This document shows positions 14,982 through 23,336 of a DNA stretch of 34,412 nucleotides, piece by piece. Within the stretch, counting starts at the first letter, position 1, and every line of letters starts with the position of its first letter. The notes below the pieces were generated by a model. That model saw only the letters and a program-made list of their open reading frames with translations, was not told where the DNA came from and made no database searches. The translations under genes were made by a program, and so were the position numbers. Origin of the DNA: an uncultured Victivallales bacterium (GTDB taxonomy: Bacteria > Verrucomicrobiota > Lentisphaeria > Oligosphaerales > JAFGRS01); assembly GCA_903837355.1 (NCBI GenBank), contig CAILUI010000329.1, positions 1 through 34,412 of the forward strand, given 5' to 3'.

Positions 14982-17900
14982 TCAGCGCTTGCGGAGGCGC
15001 ACGGCGCCGAGGACCGGCGGGACCGTGCTGCCGACGATTTCGAGGCGCAGGTCGTTGCCGTTGCAGCGGCTGGCGAACTTCGCATCGGCAACGGTACAGG
15101 TGAAGGTCTTCCACGTCTGCGTTCCGGTCAGGGCGAACTGCCCCGCTTCCTTCCAGGCGCCGGGGTTGCTGGGGACGACGAGGCAGGTCGGGTCGTTGGA
15201 GTCATAGCGCACGTGGACCTCCCCGCGGCCTTCGTCGAAATAGTCGATGCTGATTTCGACCTGGGGGGCCTTGCCATTCTTGAAGCCGGGGAGATCGATG
15301 GCCAGGGACATGTAGTAGATGGGGTCGTTGGCCATGCGCAGCTCGGCCCAGCCCTCGCGGCCGCCGCGGGTGACGGGTCCAGCGAGTTCGCCAAGGCCCT
15401 GCTCCAGCAGGCGCAGGCCGGCCTTCTGGGGCGGGTTGCTGAGGATGACCGCGATTTCGGTCGCGTCCGGCGCCACCACGATCACGTCTTCGTAGGTGGC
15501 ATCGAAGCGCGTGTCGAGCGTGCCGCCGACCGCGCGTTGGCCGGCCAGGAGACAGGCGCGGGTCTGGATCGTGCCGCCGTTGGCAAAGAGGAACTCTGGC
15601 TCGCCGGTGACGTTTTGGTCGAGGTAGACGCCAGCGAGCTGAAGGTGGCCGCCGGCGGCGCGGTGTGAGCCGTACTTGTTGAAGTGCCCAAGCTCGAAGC
15701 GGAGGGTGCCGGACTCGGCCAGCACCGAGTACTTGGGGTCGCCCCACCAGTAGCTGGTGTTATAGAGGGTCACGGCGGCGCCGAACTGCTTGCCGGTGGC
15801 GAAGCAGGCGGTGTCGTAGCCTTCGACGCGGCTGACGACATCGCACTGCGTGTTGACCAGGGTCAGGTCGCTGCCAGCGCCGTCGAAGACAACGCCGGAG
15901 AGCGAGCCGTCGGTGCCGTGGCCGAGGACGAGGCCGTTGGCGCCTCTGCCGTTTTCGGAGATGAAGTGCAGGCCGATGCGTGCCGCGTAGTTGAAGTTCT
16001 GGAACTGGAGTTGGTTTTCGCAGTCGCCGAAGACGAACGCCTCCAGGTAGGTGGTGGCGAAGATGAAGCTCGGCACGATCTCCGGCAGCTTGTCGATGCG
16101 CAGCCAGTAGTGCGGGTTGAACATCGCATTGCGGACCTCGCCACCGCGGGCGCCGGCGCCGACGCGGATGCCGACGCGCAGTGGGGCGCCGGCGACGTAA
16201 TCGAGGTAGTGGTTATCGCAGCGCTGGCTGGCCAGATCGACCATGATGTACGGGTTCACGCCGGTGGTGTCGATGATATAGATACCGGCGCCTTGTCCCT
16301 GCAGGGTTGGGGGATAGGGGACCTCGCTGCCGTTCGTCTGCTCGGGGTAGTGGAGGGTGAGGCCGCGTACGCCGCTGCGCTCGCGCAGGGCGATGGCGGG
16401 GGTGCCGTGCTCATCGCCGCGCCCCGCATAGAGGCGCAGGACGCTGCCCTTGCCGATGGAATGGTGCGGGACATCGAAGCAACCGCGGAGTTCGACCGCC
16501 GCGGGGACCGTGAGTTGGCCGCGCACGGCATAGTCCCCGCCGGGCAGGAAGACCGTGCCGCCGCCGTTGCGCCCGGCCGTGTCCAGGGCCGCCTGGATGG
16601 CGGCCGTGTCGTCGGTGGTGCCGTCCTTCCTGGCTCCGAAGGCCGGATCGGTGACCACATAGAGGGTCTCCTTACCCGGGGCGCGGACCGGCACGCCGGG
16701 ATAGGCGAAGGGCTTGAGCTGGGTGGGCGGGACGGCCTCGTCGGAGATCACGATGCGTTTCGAGGTGCTGCGGTTCAGCGGGCGTCCGGCGCCGCCGTAG
16801 GTCGAGCCGACGATGGTGGCGGCGTTGACCCCGGATTCGAGGAGCAGGGGGATCTCACTGCCGGCAAACGAACAGCCGCTGAGGGAGGCGTTGCCCGTGC
16901 TGCGGATCACCGCGCCGGTGAAGGCACAGTCCCGGAACAGGGTCGTCGAGGAGGTCAGCCCGTCGAGGCGCGCCGCGGCGGTGGTGCCGCGGATGGTGGT
17001 GGAGTGGGCGTAGAGGGTGGCCGGGAAGGTCTTGGGCAGGTCGATGCCGACCTCGCCGTCCAGGACACAGGCCGTGAAGCCGAAGCCGGCCTCGTGCGTG
17101 CTGATCAGGCGGACGGCGGTTTGGCAGCCGGTGAAGGTGCAGCCGTAGAGCATGCCATTGGCGGCCCCGGTGGCTGACTCGAGGGTCTCCATGCCGGTGG
17201 CGTAACCGCGGATGTCGAGGAAGACGGCGTAGGTCCAGTCCACGCGGAAGAGCCGGAAGCCGGTACCCCTATCGTACATGTACGTGCGGTGCGGACCGTC
17301 CGGCGCCGGGGCGCCGGGCAGCGCGCTCGCGCTCCAGATATCGGGGTTGAAGTGAATGTCCTCGGCGCGTCCGATGTCGGAGATGTCGGCGATCTCCAGC
17401 CCGGTATCCAGGGGGGAGCCATAGACGCCGCGCACGTAGAACAGCTCGTTGAATCCAGGGCCGAACTGGATCCCCCGGTAGGGATTGACCAGGGTCACAT
17501 TCTTGATCGTATAACTTCCTCCGCCACCCTGGTTACGGATACAGGCGGGATAGGGGGTGATGGCCTCGGCGCGCTGTTCCGGGTACCAGATCGCCAGATC
17601 TCTGACGCCGCTGCAGTAACTCAAGCCGAGGAAGGGCTCGGCGTCCGGGGTGTCGCGTCCGGCGTAGGCCATGAGGACCGTGCCCGCGACGGAACGCCCG
17701 GCCTGCGGCGCGGCCCAGTCGCCGCGCAGGGTGACGCGGGTGGGTACGACCAGGTTGCCGCGGATGGCGTAGCGGCCGGCCGGGACAAACAGTGTGCCGC
17801 CGCCGGCTTTGGCCAGCGTCGTCAGCGCCCACTGGAAGGCGAGGGTGTCATCGGTGATCCCGTCGCCGCGCGCGCCGAACTCGGTCACCGTGTACCCGGC

Positions 17901-18560
17901 CACGACGGGCTCGGTGGTAGGGTATGCGGTTTTCACGACCCGCCAGCGGAGTTCGGGCAGGGCCCCCATGAACGCCGGCCTGGTTGCAGCAACCGCCACC
18001 GCGCCCAGCACCAGGGGCGTGCCGACCGGGGTTGCCAAGCGGAAGTCGCCGCCGTGACAGCGCCCGCTGAACTGCGCATCCGTGATGGCCAGGACCGCGG
18101 TCTTCCAGGTCTTGGTGTCCGTCAGCCGGATGGCACTGCCAAGCTTGAAGGCGCCGGTGGCTTCGTTGGGGAAGGCGACGGCCTGGTCGCTCGAATCATA
18201 CTGCAGCGAGAGGGTTGCCGTGCCCTCGTCGAAGTACTCGACCGTGACGGCCTGGAACGGCATCCGCCCGTCCTTGAGGGCGGCCGCGGTGATCGTGAAG
18301 TAGAGGTAACTCTCATGGGCTCCGGCGAGCGCCACGCCGGTGACCGCGGCGCGGCCGGCGCGGGTCAGCGGCGTGGCGTTGCTGTCGGCGTTCTCCGTGG
18401 TCAGCCGCAGGCCGTCGCCGGCGGGTTGCGGGCCCAGGGTGAGCGTCACCCTGGGCAGCGCCTCCGCGGCCAGACCGGGGGGCATTGCCAAGGCGAGGGC
18501 CCCACCCAGGAGCAAGCGGGTGGCTGCGACCCCGAGGCCGCGTCCGCAGCGAGTCGACAT
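14982..18560 (-). CDS. Secreted double beta-helix protein, pectate-lyase-3 type, with flanking jelly-roll domains
   Basis: A 1192-aa exported protein. Signal peptide at 1-30 (MSTRCGRGLG, hydrophobic core, then GLAAEA). Two right-handed parallel beta-helix domains of the rhamnogalacturonase/pectate-lyase-3 type follow: the first opens with VTEFGARGDGITDDTLAFQ (about residue 220), the second with DPAFGARKDGTTDDTAAIQ (about 635). Both continue with GGGT.F.P.G.YA.RG.L..P..V.LRG. At each end is a related beta-sandwich module (about 28-195 and 1050-1192): YFDEG......YDS.D, TKTWKT or TQTWKT, F.SRC.G.D.RL and VLGAV. The ATG at 18560 has AAGGAGAGG upstream. It begins 36 bp after the GH141-like gene. 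Likely role: cell-surface or secreted binding and cleavage of an acidic or branched polysaccharide. Family assignment is firm; substrate is unknown. Confidence 0.87.
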   Translation of the reverse strand: MSTRCGRGLGVAATRLLLGGALALAMPPGLAAEALPRVTLTLGPQPAGDGLRLTTENADSNATPLTRAGRAAVTGVALAGAHESYLYFTITAAALKDGRMPFQAVTVEYFDEGTATLSLQYDSSDQAVAFPNEATGAFKLGSAIRLTDTKTWKTAVLAITDAQFSGRCHGGDFRLATPVGTPLVLGAVAVAATRPAFMGALPELRWRVVKTAYPTTEPVVAGYTVTEFGARGDGITDDTLAFQWALTTLAKAGGGTLFVPAGRYAIRGNLVVPTRVTLRGDWAAPQAGRSVAGTVLMAYAGRDTPDAEPFLGLSYCSGVRDLAIWYPEQRAEAITPYPACIRNQGGGGSYTIKNVTLVNPYRGIQFGPGFNELFYVRGVYGSPLDTGLEIADISDIGRAEDIHFNPDIWSASALPGAPAPDGPHRTYMYDRGTGFRLFRVDWTYAVFLDIRGYATGMETLESATGAANGMLYGCTFTGCQTAVRLISTHEAGFGFTACVLDGEVGIDLPKTFPATLYAHSTTIRGTTAAARLDGLTSSTTLFRDCAFTGAVIRSTGNASLSGCSFAGSEIPLLLESGVNAATIVGSTYGGAGRPLNRSTSKRIVISDEAVPPTQLKPFAYPGVPVRAPGKETLYVVTDPAFGARKDGTTDDTAAIQAALDTAGRNGGGTVFLPGGDYAVRGQLTVPAAVELRGCFDVPHHSIGKGSVLRLYAGRGDEHGTPAIALRERSGVRGLTLHYPEQTNGSEVPYPPTLQGQGAGIYIIDTTGVNPYIMVDLASQRCDNHYLDYVAGAPLRVGIRVGAGARGGEVRNAMFNPHYWLRIDKLPEIVPSFIFATTYLEAFVFGDCENQLQFQNFNYAARIGLHFISENGRGANGLVLGHGTDGSLSGVVFDGAGSDLTLVNTQCDVVSRVEGYDTACFATGKQFGAAVTLYNTSYWWGDPKYSVLAESGTLRFELGHFNKYGSHRAAGGHLQLAGVYLDQNVTGEPEFLFANGGTIQTRACLLAGQRAVGGTLDTRFDATYEDVIVVAPDATEIAVILSNPPQKAGLRLLEQGLGELAGPVTRGGREGWAELRMANDPIYYMSLAIDLPGFKNGKAPQVEISIDYFDEGRGEVHVRYDSNDPTCLVVPSNPGAWKEAGQFALTGTQTWKTFTCTVADAKFASRCNGNDLRLEIVGSTVPPVLGAVRLRKR

Positions 18561-18596
18561 GTTCCTCTCCTTCACCCGCCGCTGTCTGGCCACAGG

Positions 18597-21350
18597 TTAC
18601 TCGACCACGGTGTCATTGCTGATTTGGATGTGGTCCAGGTAGAAGATTCGCCGGTCGGTGGCCATGCTGGCCCAGCCGGCCCAGGTGAAGGTGCGGAACT
18701 CGGGGTTGCCGAACTGCAGCCCCGGGAAGCGTTTGACCTCCTGGCCGGGGACGGTGACCACCAGGGTCCAGGTCCCGTCCGCGTCCTTGCCCACCTTGGC
18801 GCTGATCTCGAGATGGAACCAGGTGCTCAGGGGCAGTTCGAGGAGGTCCTGACCGTTGACGCGCAGCCGGTTGTTCTCGACCGTGATGGAGGGGCCGACG
18901 CGGTAGGGCTGGACGTCCCAACTGCGCCACTCGTGGTACATCTTCACCCCCTCCTCGAGGCGCAGGTGGAAGGCGCTGCGCGAGGTTCCGGCATTGTGGT
19001 TGGGCTGGTAGGCGAAGTGAGGGTTGTACTCGTACTGGAGGTCGGGGGCGTCGACGATCTTCAGGCTTTGCTTGCCCGAGGCGGCAGTTTCGTCGGTGAC
19101 GGCGATGGAGTCGCCCTTGTTCTCGACGCTGAGTTGTCCAGTACGGCCCGGTTTGGCGCCGAGCGGGGTAGTCTCGAAGTCGTCGTCGATGGCCAGGGGC
19201 GGGGGCGGCGGCGCCGGCGGCGCAAACTGGACCGGCGGGAAGACGAAGGCGGCGGGGATGGCGACCCAGGCGGCATCGCCGTAGAGCCCGGCCTGCGCGG
19301 CAGCGAACTCCTTGAAGCCGATGCGGGCGGCGGGCGAGCCGGGCTGCAGCCGGAAGTCGCCCTTCTCCGGATCGACGAACAGCGGGTCGGCGACGACGGA
19401 GCCCGGCTCTTTACCCTTGGCCTGCCAGGTCGCCAGGTCCTCGCCGTGGAAGGTTACCGGCTTGCCCGAACTGTCCCAGTAGAGGTTGTTCTCCGAGACG
19501 ACGTTGTCATCCTTGAAGCCGCCGCCGCTGGTGTAGAGTTCGCTCTCCTTCCAGAGGACGATGTTGTTGGTGAAGGAGAACGAGCGGTGCGCTTCGATGC
19601 GGGAGCGCTGGATCTGGCCCTCCTGGCTGTAGGCGAAGATGTTGTTGCGGATGACGTTGTCCTGACCGTAGTGCTGGTGGTAGGTGCCGGTCTTGACGTT
19701 GTAGACCAGGTTGTTCTCCATGGTGATGCGGGAGGTCCCCTCGTCGTTGTAGAGGCCCCAGCCGCCGCGGCCGTAGAGGTCGTAGGAATAGACATCGTGG
19801 ACGCGGTTGCCGTTGACGGTGGTGCCATCGGCGAGGCCGAGGGTGTAGACGCCGCCCATATCGCTGAGAACGCCCCAGCCGATATGATGGATATGATTGA
19901 AGTCGATGTGGTTACGTAGTGAAAGCGTGGGATTGTAGCCCCAGCTCCAGCCCACTGAGATACCGGTGTAGTAGAGGTCGCTGATATCGTTGTGAGTGAC
20001 CTGGTTATCGCCGCTGTGGCCGATCCAGACGCCGATGGCGCCGTGGTGCAGGCGGCCGCCGCTATGGATGATGCAATTGTCGACGGTGACGTGGCCGGTG
20101 TGGACGGCGGTGTCGGTCAGGTCCACGCCCCAGCCTTCGCCGATCTTGACGCCGCCGGCGCCGAGGTCGTCGAAGCGGGTGCCGCGCACGCTGCAGTTCT
20201 GGCAGCCGCGGCGGAACCAGAGGCCGTAGACGCCGACGTGCTCGACCGCACACGTCTCGAAGTGGACCTCGCGGGCGCCATCGACCATCAGCGCGGCGGG
20301 GATAGTGACCTCGGCCTGGCCGTCGGCGTGTCCGCCTTGGGGCAGGATGTAGTTGCCATGCGTAAAGGCGAGGCCGCGGAAGGTGAGGTGCTCGACCAGG
20401 GCGCCCAGGGCCGCGTCGCCCTGGAGGACGAGGAAGGTGTCCGGGCCGGCCGGCGCGATGACCTCCGCCTGGGTCATGTCCTCGCCCGGCAGCGGGATGT
20501 AGGAGAGGGTGCCGTCGCGGTCGAGGAACCACTCGCCGGGGGCGTCGAGGGCTTCGCGGAAGTTCTCCAGGTGATAGCGCTGGTTGGCACCCCACTGGCA
20601 GAAACCCCAGGCGATGGGACTGGTGATGAAGAGCCTGGCGGTGGCCGCTTCCACCAGATCGAGCCGTGAGCGCGAGGTCTCCCAGGAGTGGTAGGCGACC
20701 AAGGTGACGTCGTTGAGCTTCTCCGGCGGCACGCGGAGCAGCGACTGGATGTCGGCTGGGCGCGCCTTGAAGCCGAGCGCGTTGAGATTGCCCGACTTGC
20801 CGGTCCGCGGGTCCACGCCCTCGCCGAGGGCCTCGAGCGGGTAGTAGTAAAAGGCGTTGGGGGTGCGCGCCCGCGTGGCCCGGCGGCCGTTGACCCAGAG
20901 TTGCTCGAAGATCCAGGTCTTCGCCGCGACCTCTGGCAGGTGTACGGACCAGACCCCGTCCGCCCCTGGTTTGAAGCCAGTGATGGGCTGGCCGCCACTG
21001 AACACGGGCTGGGCGCCGGTGGCTGCCGTGTAGAGGATCGGGGTCTCGGCGGTGCCGCTGTCCTGCGGCGTGAAGAGGACCGGGCGTTCAAGCCGATAGG
21101 TGCCGGCGGCGATCTCGACGCGCACCGGGCCCGGCAGGCCTTGCGGGCCGCGTAGCCGACGCACGGCATCGCGGGCACCCTCGAGGGAGGCGAGTGGGCC
21201 GTCGTTGCGCGCGGCATTGGCGGTGGCCAGCCGGCCACTCCACTGGTCCTTGCCGGCGCTGGACACGTGCAGCACGGTCTCGGCCGCGCTGGCCAGCGGG
21301 GCACCGAGCATCATGGCGCAGAGACCGGGGAGTAGAGTGTGGGTGTTCAT
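18597..21350 (-). CDS. Secreted right-handed parallel beta-helix glycosidase, GH141-like
   Basis: A 917-aa exported protein. Signal peptide 1-23 (MNTHTLLPGLCAMMLGAPLASAA). Residues 25-690 are a parallel beta-helix beginning with LHVSSAGKDQWSGRLA and GARDAVRRLR, then asparagine ladders such as NCIIHSGGRLHHGAIGVWIGHSGDNQVTHNDI, HIHHIGWGVLSDMGGVYTLG and ENNLVYNVKTGTYHQHYGQDN. That architecture, with the GGVYTLG turn, is like CAZy family GH141 (fucosidase/xylanase activities are known); I give the family as likely, not certain. Residues 715-917 form a LamG-like beta-sandwich (DDDFETTPLG, WFHLEISAKV, VPGQEVKRFPGL). There is no clear Shine-Dalgarno before the ATG at 21350; upstream lie simple GGAACTC repeats and a cruciform element. 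It is co-directional with the isomerase upstream and the double-helix gene downstream. Confidence 0.82.
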   Translation of the reverse strand: MNTHTLLPGLCAMMLGAPLASAAETVLHVSSAGKDQWSGRLATANAARNDGPLASLEGARDAVRRLRGPQGLPGPVRVEIAAGTYRLERPVLFTPQDSGTAETPILYTAATGAQPVFSGGQPITGFKPGADGVWSVHLPEVAAKTWIFEQLWVNGRRATRARTPNAFYYYPLEALGEGVDPRTGKSGNLNALGFKARPADIQSLLRVPPEKLNDVTLVAYHSWETSRSRLDLVEAATARLFITSPIAWGFCQWGANQRYHLENFREALDAPGEWFLDRDGTLSYIPLPGEDMTQAEVIAPAGPDTFLVLQGDAALGALVEHLTFRGLAFTHGNYILPQGGHADGQAEVTIPAALMVDGAREVHFETCAVEHVGVYGLWFRRGCQNCSVRGTRFDDLGAGGVKIGEGWGVDLTDTAVHTGHVTVDNCIIHSGGRLHHGAIGVWIGHSGDNQVTHNDISDLYYTGISVGWSWGYNPTLSLRNHIDFNHIHHIGWGVLSDMGGVYTLGLADGTTVNGNRVHDVYSYDLYGRGGWGLYNDEGTSRITMENNLVYNVKTGTYHQHYGQDNVIRNNIFAYSQEGQIQRSRIEAHRSFSFTNNIVLWKESELYTSGGGFKDDNVVSENNLYWDSSGKPVTFHGEDLATWQAKGKEPGSVVADPLFVDPEKGDFRLQPGSPAARIGFKEFAAAQAGLYGDAAWVAIPAAFVFPPVQFAPPAPPPPPLAIDDDFETTPLGAKPGRTGQLSVENKGDSIAVTDETAASGKQSLKIVDAPDLQYEYNPHFAYQPNHNAGTSRSAFHLRLEEGVKMYHEWRSWDVQPYRVGPSITVENNRLRVNGQDLLELPLSTWFHLEISAKVGKDADGTWTLVVTVPGQEVKRFPGLQFGNPEFRTFTWAGWASMATDRRIFYLDHIQISNDTVVE

Positions 21351-21433
21351 GAGGGCTTTGAGTTCCGAGTTCCGGGTTCAGAGTTGGGAGGGTCGAGGGT
21401 TGGGCTTACCGGGAAGAGACAGGCGGGTGGCAG

Positions 21434-21490
21434 GTTCAGAGTCCACGCTTCAGCGTGTCCTGCAGACAGCCTCAAGGCTGAACTCTGAAC
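21434..21490. repeat. 57-bp cruciform / three-way-junction element
   Basis: Outer arms GTTCAGAGT (21434-21442) and ACTCTGAAC (21482-21490) are perfect nine-base inverted repeats. Inside are two hairpins: CACGC-TTCA-GCGTG (21444-21457) and CAGCC-TCAA-GGCTG (21467-21480), each with a four-base loop. A further copy of the outer arm sequence, GTTCAGAGTT, lies at 21376-21385 among GAGTTCC repeats. The element sits between the isomerase and the GH141-like gene in the operon direction, so the RNA would fold into a three-stem structure between the two cistrons. I see no open frame in the 179-bp gap. Confidence 0.85.
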
Positions 21491-21529
21491 GAGGATCGCC
21501 ATCACGTCCCACACACGGGTCAGGGTTTG

Positions 21530-22363
21530 TCAGAGCTGGAGTCCTTCCTGCGCGGCCACCGCGCGGATGTGTTCGGCGGCCAGGGTGAATTCGGCCTCGT
21601 TGGGGAGGTGCTCGATCAAGAGAGTGACGTCGGGGTCGAGATGGCTCAGTTCGCGCAGGTAGACGGCGTAGTCGAGGGAGCCCAGGCCGGGGCGGACTTC
21701 GTCGAGATGGACGGTGAGCTTGGTGTCGAGGCGGATGTCTTTGGCGTGGCAGGAGCGGATGTGGGGGCCGAGGGCGGCGAAGCAGGCGTGCAGCAGAGCG
21801 GCGGTATCGAAAGCCAGGGCCGGGCAATTGACCAGGTTGACGGGGTCGAGGTGGACGGCGCAGGCTTGGCGGTCGATGGCCTTGAGCAGGCGCAGGTAGG
21901 AGGCGGCGGAGTCGGGAAGCATCCAGGGCATGGTTTCGAGGGTGTAGAAGGTCCGGCGGGGCCGGACGGCATCGATGATGCCGCGCATCGTCTCGACGAT
22001 CAGGTCGAAGGTGTCCGGGTGGAGATCGAGCGGGCAGGGCCCATCCCACTTCGGCCCGCGGGAGCCGGCGATATTGACACAGCAGCGGGCGCCGATGCGC
22101 TCGGCCAGGGCGAGGCCGTTGACGCAGGTTTCGAGGGCGGCCTGGCGCGTGCTGTCGTCGGGGCTGAGCGGGTTGCTCCAGGCGCCGACCTCGCCGATGA
22201 CGATGTCGGCCGCGGCGGCCGCCGCGGCGTAGGTGCGGACGGTGTTGTCATCGGCGCTGGGCACCAGCGGGCAGTAGGCCGCCCGGTAGCCGGCCTGGCG
22301 CACGGCCTGAGCCCAGGTCTCGGGGTCGGGGCAGTTCGCGAAGATGGGGCCACCCAGTCGCAT
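21530..22363 (-). CDS. Sugar phosphate isomerase/epimerase (xylose isomerase-like TIM barrel)
   Basis: A 277-aa cytoplasmic TIM-barrel protein of the AP endonuclease 2/xylose-isomerase-like superfamily. The four metal-ligand positions appear in order: Glu in FYTLETMPW, Asp in CAVHLDPVNL, His in RSCHAKDIR and Glu in LLIEHLPN. The N-terminus (MRLGGPIFANCPDPETWAQAVRQAGYRAAYCP) is the usual start of this family, which includes hydroxypyruvate isomerase, tagatose/psicose epimerases and myo-inositol catabolic enzymes. The ATG at 22363 has AAGGAG eight bases upstream and lies 4 bp after the methyltransferase stop, so coupling is likely. With the secreted glycosidases downstream, it probably isomerises a released sugar; which one cannot be read from sequence. 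Confidence 0.88.
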   Translation of the reverse strand: MRLGGPIFANCPDPETWAQAVRQAGYRAAYCPLVPSADDNTVRTYAAAAAAADIVIGEVGAWSNPLSPDDSTRQAALETCVNGLALAERIGARCCVNIAGSRGPKWDGPCPLDLHPDTFDLIVETMRGIIDAVRPRRTFYTLETMPWMLPDSAASYLRLLKAIDRQACAVHLDPVNLVNCPALAFDTAALLHACFAALGPHIRSCHAKDIRLDTKLTVHLDEVRPGLGSLDYAVYLRELSHLDPDVTLLIEHLPNEAEFTLAAEHIRAVAAQEGLQL

Positions 22364-22367
22364 TCGG

Positions 22368-23192
22368 TTACTCCTTCGGGTTCGCCGCCTGGCGTTGGCG
22401 GACGGCTTCGTAGAGCAGTAGGGCGGTGGCGGTGGCGACGTTCAGCGAGTCGGCGCGGCCCAGCATCGGGATGCGCACGGGCAGGTCGCAGGCCTCCAAC
22501 CAGCGTGGGGAGAGGCCGTACTGCTCGGTGCCGACGACGATGGCGACGGGCACGGTCAGGTCGGCATCCGTGAAGCAGACCCGGGCATGCGGGGTGGCGG
22601 CCAGGATGCGGATGCCGTGTTGGCGCAGCCAGGCGATGGTGGCGTCGGGGTCGGCCTCGGCGAGAGGGACGGTGAAGAGCGTGCCGGTGCTGGCGCGCAC
22701 GACGTTCGGGTTGAAGATGTCCGTGCAGGAGTCGCAGACAATCAGGCCGGTGACGGCGGTGGCATCAGCGCTGCGCAGCATGGTGCCGAGGTTGCCGGGC
22801 TTCTCGATGGCCTCGGCGACGAGCAACAGGGCCGGTTTGCCGTCGGGCAAGGCGAGGTCGGCGAGGCCGCGGTGGATCTGCGGGCCGACGCCGATCAGTC
22901 CTTCGGGGCGCTCGCGGTAGGCGATCTTGCCGAAGACCGGTTCCGTCGTTTCAAAGACCTGAGCTCCGGCGGCGCGGCCGCGCTCGATGAGAGCGGGCTC
23001 GTTGGCGCCCTGGAAGCAGGCCGGGCAGACGTAGAGTTCGGCGATGGGATAGCCGGCATCCAGGGCCCGGAGCAGTTCGCGGTAGCCCTCGATGAGCAGC
23101 TTCTGGTCGTGATCGCGGCCGCGGCGGTCGCGGAGGCGCACGAGATCCTTAATACGTGGGTTCTGGAGGCTGGTGATGAGCATGGGTTCCAT
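22368..23192 (-). CDS. TrmH/SpoU family RNA 2'-O-methyltransferase
   Basis: A 274-aa SPOUT-class methyltransferase that transfers a methyl group from SAM to a ribose 2'-OH of rRNA or tRNA. N-terminal substrate-binding domain (about 1-110) starts ITSLQNPRIKDLVRLRDRRGR and contains LLIEGYREL. The knot domain has all three SpoU motifs: NLGTMLRSADATAV, VVGTEQYGLSP (Gln where Gly is commoner) and IPMLGRADSLNVATATALLLYEA. The ATG at 23192 and the ATG at 23183 are both possible; neither has a strong ribosome site, and the divergent promoter leaves about 25 bases of leader. It is the first gene of the minus-strand run that continues into the sugar isomerase 4 bp later. The specific nucleotide modified is unknown. 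Confidence 0.92.
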   Translation of the reverse strand: MEPMLITSLQNPRIKDLVRLRDRRGRDHDQKLLIEGYRELLRALDAGYPIAELYVCPACFQGANEPALIERGRAAGAQVFETTEPVFGKIAYRERPEGLIGVGPQIHRGLADLALPDGKPALLLVAEAIEKPGNLGTMLRSADATAVTGLIVCDSCTDIFNPNVVRASTGTLFTVPLAEADPDATIAWLRQHGIRILAATPHARVCFTDADLTVPVAIVVGTEQYGLSPRWLEACDLPVRIPMLGRADSLNVATATALLLYEAVRQRQAANPKE

Positions 23193-23200
23193 GGGTCGCT

Positions 23201-23228
23201 TTGAATTCCACCCGAAGCCGCCTATTTT
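23201..23228 (+). promoter_or_regulatory. Candidate purA promoter
   Basis: Plus strand: -35-like TTGAAT (23201-23206), 16-bp spacer, -10-like TATTTT (23223-23228), or TTTTAT (23225-23230) with an 18-bp spacer. Transcription would start near 23236, giving purA a leader of about 100 bases that includes the hairpin at 23259-23283. The AT-rich block is conspicuous in this GC-rich sequence. It overlaps the opposing trmH promoter. Confidence 0.45.
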
Positions 23229-23252
23229 ATCATGGCAACAGGAACGTGGCAA
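23224..23252 (-). promoter_or_regulatory. Candidate promoter of the trmH-isomerase-glycosidase operon
   Basis: Minus strand: -35 TTGCCA (23252-23247; five of six consensus bases), exact 17-bp spacer, -10 TAAAAT (23229-23224; five of six). The start point would be near 23217, about 25 bases before the ATG at 23192. It shares its AT-rich -10 block with the purA promoter on the other strand, so polymerase can occupy only one at a time. Confidence 0.6.
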
Positions 23253-23258
23253 ACAGGC

Positions 23259-23283
23259 GCACCCGATCGTGCCGGTCGGGTGC
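23259..23283 (+). terminator. Terminator-like hairpin in the purA leader (possible attenuator)
   Basis: GCACCCGA (23259-23266) and TCGGGTGC (23276-23283) form a perfect eight-base stem with a nine-base loop, followed directly by TGTTGTTTT. Read on the plus strand this looks like an intrinsic terminator. The nearest gene upstream is on the other strand and starts at 23192, so there is no plus-strand gene for it to terminate. It lies between the predicted purA promoter and the Shine-Dalgarno AGGAG at 23323-23327. That position fits an attenuator or a guard against read-through; I see no metabolite-binding fold that I recognise. Confidence 0.5.
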
Positions 23284-23336
23284 TGTTGTTTTGGTCCCGC
23301 CTGGTTGTTTGGCATCACCAAGCAGGAGCTTGACCC

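Noticed and set aside
14489..15207. Plus-strand open frames through the 50-bp repeats giving a GELRPPEE-type repeat peptide
   Set aside because: The unit length is not a multiple of three, so frames interchange between copies; no codon bias or ribosome site; the frames run into the antisense of the beta-helix gene.
17289..19919. An 876-codon plus-strand frame spanning parts of both beta-helix genes, and 15684-17177
   Set aside because: They cross a gene boundary of two well-supported minus-strand proteins, are valine/glycine/aspartate-rich shadows and have no ribosome site.
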